A stretch of DNA of 64,000 nt from NCBI GenBank assembly GCA_902168105.1, contig CABHOY010000038.1:186001-250000 (forward strand). Reading direction: 5' to 3'. This stretch comes from an uncultured Flavihumibacter sp. Lineage in GTDB: Bacteria; Bacteroidota; Bacteroidia; Chitinophagales; Chitinophagaceae. The notes under the pieces were generated by a model that searched no databases, was not told where the DNA came from, and saw only the letters and a list, made by a program, of their open reading frames with translations. Within the stretch, counting starts at the first letter, position 1. Each line of letters begins with the position of its first letter. Of this stretch, positions 53,776-61,157 are shown one piece after another. Made by a program: the position numbers and the translations under genes.

Positions 53776-54537
53776 CTACAACGCAGGACTGGCAGAATAC
53801 TCGACCCACAGCTGATCGACGGTTTTTCCGGTCAGTGTTACCCAGGTATTCGCAGTGTAAGTGTGGTTACGTAAAGCGGTATTCAGATTTGTAACGATCG
53901 AAGCGCTTTTGTGATTCTCCAGCCAGGCCAGGAAACGTGCAGTGATACGATAAGAATTCGTGTAAGACTGGGAAGACGACCAGGCAGGCAAAGACCAACC
54001 GGCAGGGCCGTTATTCACGCCATACCTGTAACGAACCAGATCAGCAATGCCTTCAGTCAGCCAGCCGGGCGTACCGCCTGTATAAGCCTGAATAACGTGC
54101 ATGATCTCATGCGTTACAACATCTACATCCTTCGGGTTGCTCACGAACCATGCGGAACTGTAGGTAATTGTAGTACCTGACGTATAGGCCACGCCAGTGT
54201 AGTTCGGATCAATTACAAACTTTACTGATTTAGTAGCGTTCGTATTGAACCTCGTCCGCAGCTGCGGATAAGTACCGAAAAAGATGTCTACGAATTTCTG
54301 ACGGATCGAATCCTCGAAATTAGTAGCATTGTTAGTAAACGTTAATGTGTAGCCATTACTGCTGTAAGTGACCGTACCTACCGGTACAGGGTTCAGCGCG
54401 ATCGTATTACCGGCAGTAAGGGGTGTTTCATTAGAGCGTTGCTGATCAGGAGCAACAGATTCAGATTTGCTACAAGCGGACAGTAAGAAGATACCCAGGG
54501 TACCGATAATCATGGAATTTTTAAGCGAGTGTCTCAT
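53776..54537 (-). CDS. Lipoprotein metallopeptidase of the BSP family
   Basis: A 253-aa lipoprotein (lipobox LLSAC, Cys about 22) with a zincin core matching the basic secretory protein family (PF04450). The metal motif HEIMH is in VVTHEIMHVIQAYTGG, followed by GWLTEGIADLVRYRYG, where a third ligand is expected. The N-terminal half has TNNATNFEDSIRQKFVDIFFGTYPQL, also a family feature. It likely degrades proteins at the outer membrane. It is a single gene, and its family is scattered among plants, fungi and soil bacteria. Confidence 0.88.
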   Translation of the reverse strand: MRHSLKNSMIIGTLGIFLLSACSKSESVAPDQQRSNETPLTAGNTIALNPVPVGTVTYSSNGYTLTFTNNATNFEDSIRQKFVDIFFGTYPQLRTRFNTNATKSVKFVIDPNYTGVAYTSGTTITYSSAWFVSNPKDVDVVTHEIMHVIQAYTGGTPGWLTEGIADLVRYRYGVNNGPAGWSLPAWSSSQSYTNSYRITARFLAWLENHKSASIVTNLNTALRNHTYTANTWVTLTGKTVDQLWVEYSASPAL

Positions 54538-54682
54538 TTTTGTGAGTGGGTTTACACTAGGAGGCAGATGAACAGTGATCTCAGGAAATAAAACGCAATA
54601 ACTGCGATTTTCGTACGTCCATCACTCATCCCTCACTAACTTTTCCTCCACTCACACAGATCGCTATATGATAAACAACCGG

Positions 54683-55468
54683 TTATAGCTCAACCGGCTC
54701 GGGCATTTCCTGCAATACTTGTCTTGTGTATTCCAGTCCCACATTATAGATAGCATCAAACCTTTTAAAATCGAACATGCCGAACTGTCCCAGCTCCTGT
54801 GGCTCTATAAAGCGGCTGCATTGCAGTTTGCTCTTCAATACCGGTTCATGAATGGCCATATGCAACGTCCGTTCAATGTTTGCCAGTATACCACTTGCAG
54901 GGTTGTAAGGCGTTAGCGGGTTCACATGCACACCCACAATAGACGTATACTTTCCTACCAATGGTTCAACCGGCAGGTTCCCGGAAATACCTCCATCCAC
55001 ATACGGGATACCATCTATTTCTACAGGCGGGAACAACATAGGCACCGTCGATGCCGCCAGTATAGCCGGTATCAATGGCCCTTTGCCGAAAATAGTCTGC
55101 TGCCCGGTGGAAAAATTAGTAGCAGTGATATAAAGTGGTATTGACAACGATTCGAAAGTAGTATGCCGTAAATGCTGTACCAGGGCCTTCTCTACGGTCT
55201 TCAGCGACAGGAAGCCTGCCTTCAGGTTTGTCCACTGCATAGATAATCCCAACTTTGTATGCTGGAAGATATCTCTCACCTCATCCGTACTATAACCGTC
55301 ACATATAAATGCAGCTGCAATAGAACCAGCGCTGGTAGCGGCTATCACTTCCGGAAAAATATCCTGTTCAGCAAATGCTTTCAAAACTCCAATATGGGCA
55401 TAACCACGGGCGCCACCGCCGGATAGGACAAAGGGACGCCGTATAGGGACTTTCAACTCCTGATTCAT
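54683..55468 (-). CDS. Patatin-like phospholipase
   Basis: A 261-aa patatin-fold lipid acyl hydrolase. The oxyanion loop SGGGARGYAHIGVLKA starts at residue 16, the nucleophile is Ser46 in ATSAGS (Ala replaces the first Gly of GxSxG), and the catalytic Asp is Asp157 in VDGGISGN. No signal peptide is present, so it acts in the cytoplasm. The family hydrolyses phospholipids or acylglycerols. The C-terminal part has ordinary length. A terminator of the upstream gene separates them, so it probably has its own promoter. Confidence 0.93.
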   Translation of the reverse strand: MNQELKVPIRRPFVLSGGGARGYAHIGVLKAFAEQDIFPEVIAATSAGSIAAAFICDGYSTDEVRDIFQHTKLGLSMQWTNLKAGFLSLKTVEKALVQHLRHTTFESLSIPLYITATNFSTGQQTIFGKGPLIPAILAASTVPMLFPPVEIDGIPYVDGGISGNLPVEPLVGKYTSIVGVHVNPLTPYNPASGILANIERTLHMAIHEPVLKSKLQCSRFIEPQELGQFGMFDFKRFDAIYNVGLEYTRQVLQEMPEPVEL

Positions 55469-55487
55469 GGGGCTAATATATATAAAG

Positions 55488-55518
55488 AAAGGCAGTTAAT
55501 GTAGTGTTAACTGCCTTT
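55488..55518 (-). terminator. Terminator between hypothetical and patatin genes
   Basis: Perfect 12-bp stem (55488-55499 with 55507-55518, AAAGGCAGTTAA) with a 7-nt loop, 10 bp past the stop of the minus-strand hypothetical gene and followed by a T-rich stretch on that strand. Confidence 0.85.
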
Positions 55519-55528
55519 GAAATCATTT

Positions 55529-56140
55529 CTATCGTACCATCTTTATGACGTGAATAACGGGCGTGTTCTTCATCTTTAACATCATAGACGTAGCTATAAT
55601 GCCAGTTAACGCACCATAGATCAGGAATACATTTACCATTCCCAACCCTGCAATCCCCAACAGCAAACCGCCGATACGTCCTACTGCCATTACACTTTCT
55701 CCGGCCTCAAGTTCCCAAGCCATGAATAAAGTGTAGAGGAATAATATTTCCACTACAGCCAGCGCGATCAATGGCTTTTTAATCGTCTTTATTTTACTAT
55801 ACCTGTCAACATAATAAGTAGTAGCAGGCAAAGTGTCTTTCAGGAAATTAAATATCTCTTCCCTTCTTACAGCATCTTTTATATTCAGATGTTCTTCTGA
55901 ATCCTTACCGAAAAAAACCTGTATGTAATCTTTGCCTTCCTGCAGCTGAATATCTCTGATCTCGGACGAAGAAACATAAAACAGTCCTCCGTTCGTAAAG
56001 TTATTCATCTGCATATCTCTGACCAGGTCTTCTATTTCATCCGTTTTAGGATTTGCTTTGTAAATGGTGTTGTTTGCGAAAGCTATCAGCTTGTCCCCTT
56101 TGTTGTCGTAGTTAGTCCAGATTTTGGTCATATTATCCAT
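55529..56140 (-). CDS. Hypothetical membrane protein
   Basis: A 203-aa protein of unknown function. Start at ATG 56140 (Met three codons later is also possible; the longer upstream start lies in AT-rich sequence). The cytoplasmic N-terminal part (1-120) is mixed alpha/beta with a FYVSSSEIRDIQLQEGKDYIQVFF strand pair, and two membrane helices follow at about 128-147 and 155-182. The overall plan recalls PH-like/YcxB-type domains attached to a membrane anchor, but I cannot confirm a family. Transcribed alone and ended by a clear terminator. Confidence 0.75.
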   Translation of the reverse strand: MDNMTKIWTNYDNKGDKLIAFANNTIYKANPKTDEIEDLVRDMQMNNFTNGGLFYVSSSEIRDIQLQEGKDYIQVFFGKDSEEHLNIKDAVRREEIFNFLKDTLPATTYYVDRYSKIKTIKKPLIALAVVEILFLYTLFMAWELEAGESVMAVGRIGGLLLGIAGLGMVNVFLIYGALTGIIATSMMLKMKNTPVIHVIKMVR

Positions 56141-56228
56141 TGAAGAAGCAAGATATATCGCATTATTTAAATTAACAATATAATATACATGTCGGTTGTA
56201 ATGTAGTAGCCGCATACTACCATGATCA

Positions 56229-56236
56229 TATTTTTG
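56229..56236 (+). promoter_or_regulatory. -7 box (TATTTTTG)
   Basis: Exact TAnnTTTG on the plus strand in the 311-bp gap between divergent genes. It would drive a short ORF that starts 12 bp later, or act as a distal promoter for the secreted protein at 56452. Confidence 0.4.
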
Positions 56237-56248
56237 TGTCCCTTGCAG

Positions 56249-56371
56249 ATGCTGAAAAAGCTATGCAGGCGCTTAAATCACTCACTATCAACACTTCTTT
56301 ATAATGGCTATTTTTACATCAACCGTTCAGGCCACTCCTCAGACCGTTGTTATAAAATTGTAAAGGGATAG
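56249..56371 (+). CDS. Possible 40-aa small ORF
   Basis: An intact basic, hydrophilic frame of 40 codons (MLKKLCRRLNHSLSTLL onward) just after a perfect -7 box. No family, signal or membrane helix is recognised, and no ribosome-binding tract is seen. The promoter placement is the only support. Confidence 0.2.
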   Translation: MLKKLCRRLNHSLSTLLYNGYFYINRSGHSSDRCYKIVKG

Positions 56372-56451
56372 TACTAAGGGGGTACAGTTTTAAAAATATT
56401 TTTATATCTTCGGCAATATTCAGACAATCAGCCATCCCTAACCAAACCTAC

Positions 56452-57030
56452 ATGAAAACTAAAATACTACCACTTGTAACAAGTGCTGTTATCGCTTTAT
56501 TCTGTATGGGTTCCACGACTATACAGGCGCAAAAGAAAGTGCCTAATCCGGGTACATTTAACATCGAAAAGAATGGCTCGGTCGTCTCCACAAAGGAGAT
56601 AAGGGGCAAAGCCACCATCGGTACCAGTAAAATGGCTATCATGAACCTTGAGTGCACACTGAAGGAAGGAAACAGGATACTGTCATTCCGATTCGATCTG
56701 AACAAGATCGGGGAATTCAAGCCGGTGACCATTTCCTTCGATAAGCCTGCAAGTGAGGAAGAACCAAGCAACATTGCACAGTACCTCAACTATCCGAAAG
56801 ATGAATCAGCAGAAACTGCCGATGATGCTTCCGGAAAGGATGTATCCTGTAATTCGGAGAAAGGAAGCTTCACATTTTCAGAGATCAGGTTTGATGATGT
56901 AAAGGCTTACATCTCAGGTCATTTTGAATTTACCGGTAAAAATGATATCGAATCAGGAACTGAAAAAACGATATCAGTGAAAGGTACCTTCAGCGGCGTG
57001 GAGATCGTATGTATGGGCCCTCATCCATGA
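56452..57030 (+). CDS. Secreted hypothetical protein
   Basis: A 192-aa exported protein with a signal peptide ending TIQAQ (residue about 26). The mature part looks like a compact beta-sandwich (VSTKEIRGKATIGTS, FTFSEIRFDDVKAYISGHFEF) with two Cys (CTL near 70 and DVSCN near 128) and a third near the end. I do not recognise a family. A near-consensus -7 (TATCTTCG at 56405-56412) lies about 40 bp upstream. It is monocistronic, with a terminator shared with the convergent gene. Confidence 0.8.
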   Translation: MKTKILPLVTSAVIALFCMGSTTIQAQKKVPNPGTFNIEKNGSVVSTKEIRGKATIGTSKMAIMNLECTLKEGNRILSFRFDLNKIGEFKPVTISFDKPASEEEPSNIAQYLNYPKDESAETADDASGKDVSCNSEKGSFTFSEIRFDDVKAYISGHFEFTGKNDIESGTEKTISVKGTFSGVEIVCMGPHP

Positions 57031-57065
57031 GGAATGCTGCCTGCGGTATAGAAACGAAATTTAAG

Positions 57066-57101
57066 TAAGGGGGATGTCTTTGCAATAAGGCATTCCCCTT
57101 A
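57066..57101. terminator. Terminator between convergent genes
   Basis: An 11-bp stem (57066-57076 with 57091-57101, TAAGGGGGATG; one wobble) with a 14-nt loop, T-rich on the plus side. It lies 35 bp past the secreted hypothetical and 2 bp past the end of the minus-strand gene. Confidence 0.8.
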
Positions 57102-57102
57102 T

Positions 57103-57504
57103 TTACAGGTCCTTACCCGTCAGGCAATAGAACAGGTTCTGTAACTGGTGTACATGTACGACCGGCCGTCCATAAGGTACTAATTGTCCCTGCGCAGCCG
57201 CCAGGAATTGAAACGAATATCCTTCATCCCGCACGTATACACTATCATTACGATTGTACTTGTAGGAAAAAACATTTTCATCCTCTCCGTGTTCTTTTTC
57301 TCCCCTTACAAACCCGAGGCTGTGCAGATAGCCGGCATCCAGCGATATCGGATGTACACTCGCCAGCGGTAGTTTACTTTTGGGGAGTGTAGAGCAATAA
57401 ATGAAGCCCTCTAAAATACCCTCCACCTCAAACTCCGTTTCATTCATGTACATATCATAATACCATACCAGGTTGCCGGGGCGCACGTCAGTTGCTTCGA
57501 TCAT
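57103..57504 (-). CDS. Hypothetical protein of a phage-associated-looking small family
   Basis: A 133-aa cytoplasmic protein starting at ATG 57504. It opens with a DVRPGNLVWYYD segment and ends with VHVHQLQNLFYCLTGKDL. Small Bacteroidota and Bacteroidota-phage proteins that start with (L)RIGNxV and end with VHxLQNLYxALTGxEL share this plan, by my recollection; their function is unknown. No motif suggests an enzyme. No other phage gene is near, so it may be a domesticated or isolated copy. Confidence 0.7.
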   Translation of the reverse strand: MIEATDVRPGNLVWYYDMYMNETEFEVEGILEGFIYCSTLPKSKLPLASVHPISLDAGYLHSLGFVRGEKEHGEDENVFSYKYNRNDSVYVRDEGYSFQFLAAAQGQLVPYGRPVVHVHQLQNLFYCLTGKDL

Positions 57505-57674
57505 GATACAATAATTCTCCTGCAAGTATAACGGTATATTCCTATTATTTAGCGTTTCTGTACTGTCAATTAAATAGTATATTTGATAGGATGCGCCCTT
57601 ATGCCCGGATTTCACGTTAAAGCGCCAACATTCCCTAACACGATTTTTCTTAACTCAAAATAACCTCGGTAACT

Positions 57675-60600
57675 ATGAAAAACCTGTATTTGTCAGCGTT
57701 CCTGCTGGCTGCAAGTGCATTACAACTGCATGCACAAACCCCCGTTCCCGTTGGCGCCGGAAGCTACGCTTCTTTCCCGCCCGCCACAGAAAATACCTTC
57801 GACTGGAATAACGATGGAAAGGGAGACCTGTATCAGTTCGTGTACGAACGGCCTATCTATGTAGCAGCAGATAAATTGAACAAGCCTATCCCTACCAACG
57901 ACTGGTGGACGGACCTGGTGGTATCGCAATATGGCGGTATGATGTGGGCCTATCCGTTAGCCGCCGACCCGGAGGATTATGGCGTTAAACTGTACTACCC
58001 GAACAGCTTTGTGGCAGATGGCTCCAACATTGCTTACGGCGGTAGTATGATGATCAGGGCGACAGGCTATTCGCCTTCCAAAGCCATCGCGAAAGACTGG
58101 AATGACTGGGGTGTGGTCATGTCGCTGCCAGACAGTATCCATAACAAGAATATGGATGTGACAATGGTGCACGGCATCCCCTTCATGTGGCTGGAAACAC
58201 AGGGCATCAATCCCGAATTCTCATTCGACCAGGGTGCTTCTTACCTCACCCAAAGCGGCGCCGCAGTGCAGTTCCCCATTACCGGTTCTTTTGTGGTACA
58301 GACCGATGGCCGTTACTTTGGCATACATCTCAACGGCAGCAGTACCGCAGAATTGCAGGGACAACAGTATGTGAGGATTGATCTCGGCTCAGTCCAGAAC
58401 ATCACCAAAGTAAAGCTGAACTGGGAAACTGCCTTCGCTAAAGGATATTCCATACAGGTTTCCAGCAATGGCAGCACCTGGAGTACAGTCGCTTCTGAAG
58501 TGAACGGTAATGGTGGTCTCGACAGCTTAAGCTTCAACACATCCGCCAGGTATGTAAAGATCGCGCTTGCAGAGAAAGGTACTATCTATGCCTACTCACT
58601 ATGGGAAATGGAAGTGTTCAATGGCAGTACACTGCTATCGAAGAATAAGCCAGTAGAAGTATCTTCCGTACAGGGCGCATTTACCGGCAATAATGTCAAT
58701 GACGGTAATACCGGCTCCCGCTGGGCCTCCGATGGCAGCCAGGTAGAAAAACTGGTGCTCAATACTAATAACGGCAACTCCTACTTCGTTGTTTCCGCAC
58801 TGCCCTCTCCTGCCGATCTTGGCACCTACGAAACCTATGCGTTCAACAAACCATCTAATACAGCGGTTACGTACGACTATGACGCTGCCGCCGGTAAGGT
58901 GCATGTGAACTGGAACATTACCACCGTTAACCTGAAAGGACAGGCTGCCGGCAATACCATACAAGGTTTCCTGCCGCATCTTTATCAGAATGCAGCTAAC
59001 ACGATTGCCTTCACCCCGGTTAACTATGTAACGCCGAGAGGATCAATGAAAACAGCTATCGGTAAATCGTTCTCATTTACCTACGACTTCAACGGCATCC
59101 TTCCTACTTATAATGCGCCTTACAGGAATGCGGCAGACGCTAATCCATACAACGCCAACGTCATGTTTGACCTGCTCACGAAGTTCTCCAAGAAACAAGG
59201 TTATGGCGGAGATACTTACTGGGGCGGTAAAGACCTCGTGAACTATGCCAAGTATACCCTGATGGCCAAAGAACTGAATCACCAGGCATATCAGTCGCTA
59301 AAGGCTAAAACAAGAGAAGCGCTGGTGAACTGGCTTACGTATACGCCCGGTGAGCAGGATAAATTCTTTGCCCGTTATGATCGCTGGGGAGCTATTGTAG
59401 GGTTCAATGAATCTTACGGGTCATCAGAATTTACCGACAACCATTTCCACTATGGTTACCTGATCTATGCTTGCGCACTTTATGGCATGACAGATCCTGA
59501 CTTCCTATCACAGTATGGCCCTATGATCAGGATCGTGGCTAAACAATATGCCAACTGGGATAAAACAGATAACTTCCTGCCTTCCTTCCGGACCTTCGAT
59601 CCATGGATCGGACATAGTTATGCAGGCGGTACCAGTTCATCTTCCGGTAACAACCAGGAGTCTACTTCAGAAGCCATGCAATCATGGATAGGTCTGTTCC
59701 TGCTGGGCGATATGCTGAACGACGAAGCTATCCGCGATGCGGGCGCATTCGGTTATATCAGTGAAGCCTATGCTACACTGGAATACTGGTTTGACTGGAA
59801 GAACAGGAACCTGCCCCCTGCCTATCCGCACAATGTAGTGGGCATCCTTTCTAACCAGGGCTTTGCTTACGGTACTTATTTCAGCGCCAGCCCCGTGCAC
59901 ATCCATGGTATACAATACCTGCCTGTGAATCCTGGTTTTAAATACCTTGCTAAAGACACCACCTGGGCGAAGAGAGAGTACAATGATATGCTGACAGAAT
60001 CAGCAGCTATTGACGGTCATACCAGTGAAACACAATTCGGTGACGACTGGGCGCATGTAGCACTGGGTTTCAGACAGCTGTTTGATGCAAAGTATGTCAG
60101 CGCTTTTATGGCTAATAACCTCGCATTACCCGTTACTGATACCCGCTACATCATGGACTATGAAGTAGGTGGTATGACATATTTCTATACTCATGCCAAT
60201 CAGAACCTGGGATCCTTCTCTTTTAACTTCCGGACTAACTTCCCGTCCAGCAGCGTGTTTGAAAAGAATGGCGCATTCAGTTATGCAGTAGCCTACAACC
60301 CGACGGCCAGTGCAAAGACCTGTAATGTATACAACAACGCAGGCGCTGTAGTAGCATCGTTCAGTGTTCCCGCCAGAACATTGGTGACCTATCCGACACT
60401 ACCGACCAGTGGCCAACAACCTACCGGCTGTTATGGCTTATTGCCATCTACAGCTACTGCAACAAGCGGTAACGCATCCGCAGCTATTGACGGTAGCCTG
60501 GGCTCCCGCTGGGAAAGCGCCTTCACCGATCCTCAACAGCTGACTGTCGATCTGGGCGTAGTATCTACAGTGAATAAGATCACCATCTCGTGGGAAGTAG

Positions 60601-61082
60601 CAAATGCGAAGGACTATACCCTTACCGGCTCCACAGATGGCAATACATGGCTTCCGATTGCCACAAGGACCAATATGCCTTCAGGCAACAGAACAGACGT
60701 TATTGACAACCTGAATGGCAATTACCGCTATATCCGAATGAATGGTACAGCCAGGACCACCCAATGGGGGTATTCTATCTACGAACTGGAAGTATGCGGT
60801 ACCGCTTCAACCGGCACGGCACTGCTGCCTGCATCGCTTTCAATGGCGGCTAAAACAACAGCCGGTCAACCCTATCTCTATCCGAACCCTGCGAAAGACT
60901 GGGTGAAGGTCCAATCAAAAGGGACCGGCCTGTTCTCCATTACCGACCTGCAGGGTAAGGTGATAAAGAACGGCAGACTGGAAGCTGGCGCTAATGCTAT
61001 CAATATTGGCGGCATTCCTGATGGTGTATACTTTGTTAAATTCAACGGACAGGTGTTTAAGCTGATCATCTCTAACAGGTAA
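57675..61082 (+). CDS. Secreted GH81 endo-beta-1,3-glucanase with discoidin domains and T9SS tail
   Basis: A 1135-aa multidomain enzyme that cleaves beta-1,3-glucan such as fungal wall glucan or laminarin. Order: signal peptide (ending LHAQ), GH81 N-terminal sandwich (NDWWTDLVVSQYGG near 75), an inserted F5/F8-type discoidin-like unit at about 228-362, the GH81 catalytic part to about 905 (YGGDTYWGGKDL, DNHFHYGYLIYACALYG with the probable acid Asp, ESTSEAMQSWIGLFLLG with a probable nucleophile Glu), a second discoidin domain (about 918-1046), and a type IX secretion C-terminal domain (about 1068-1135, YPNPAKDWV to LIISNR). The first discoidin unit is in permuted order. Monocistronic with terminator. 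Predicted to be exported and perhaps surface-attached. Confidence 0.94.
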   Translation: MKNLYLSAFLLAASALQLHAQTPVPVGAGSYASFPPATENTFDWNNDGKGDLYQFVYERPIYVAADKLNKPIPTNDWWTDLVVSQYGGMMWAYPLAADPEDYGVKLYYPNSFVADGSNIAYGGSMMIRATGYSPSKAIAKDWNDWGVVMSLPDSIHNKNMDVTMVHGIPFMWLETQGINPEFSFDQGASYLTQSGAAVQFPITGSFVVQTDGRYFGIHLNGSSTAELQGQQYVRIDLGSVQNITKVKLNWETAFAKGYSIQVSSNGSTWSTVASEVNGNGGLDSLSFNTSARYVKIALAEKGTIYAYSLWEMEVFNGSTLLSKNKPVEVSSVQGAFTGNNVNDGNTGSRWASDGSQVEKLVLNTNNGNSYFVVSALPSPADLGTYETYAFNKPSNTAVTYDYDAAAGKVHVNWNITTVNLKGQAAGNTIQGFLPHLYQNAANTIAFTPVNYVTPRGSMKTAIGKSFSFTYDFNGILPTYNAPYRNAADANPYNANVMFDLLTKFSKKQGYGGDTYWGGKDLVNYAKYTLMAKELNHQAYQSLKAKTREALVNWLTYTPGEQDKFFARYDRWGAIVGFNESYGSSEFTDNHFHYGYLIYACALYGMTDPDFLSQYGPMIRIVAKQYANWDKTDNFLPSFRTFDPWIGHSYAGGTSSSSGNNQESTSEAMQSWIGLFLLGDMLNDEAIRDAGAFGYISEAYATLEYWFDWKNRNLPPAYPHNVVGILSNQGFAYGTYFSASPVHIHGIQYLPVNPGFKYLAKDTTWAKREYNDMLTESAAIDGHTSETQFGDDWAHVALGFRQLFDAKYVSAFMANNLALPVTDTRYIMDYEVGGMTYFYTHANQNLGSFSFNFRTNFPSSSVFEKNGAFSYAVAYNPTASAKTCNVYNNAGAVVASFSVPARTLVTYPTLPTSGQQPTGCYGLLPSTATATSGNASAAIDGSLGSRWESAFTDPQQLTVDLGVVSTVNKITISWEVANAKDYTLTGSTDGNTWLPIATRTNMPSGNRTDVIDNLNGNYRYIRMNGTARTTQWGYSIYELEVCGTASTGTALLPASLSMAAKTTAGQPYLYPNPAKDWVKVQSKGTGLFSITDLQGKVIKNGRLEAGANAINIGGIPDGVYFVKFNGQVFKLIISNR

Positions 61083-61101
61083 AAACCTGTTGACAAAAAT
61101 A

Positions 61102-61130
61102 AGGCTGTCCGCCTGAGGTGGACAGCCTTC
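61102..61130. terminator. Bidirectional terminator
   Basis: GC-rich stem of at least 10 bp (61102-61111 with 61121-61130, AAGGCTGTCC), which can extend to 14 with one wobble. It separates the convergent GH81 and caspase-SGNH genes. Confidence 0.85.
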
Positions 61131-61157
61131 CTGCTTATTATAAACGGATAGTTACCA

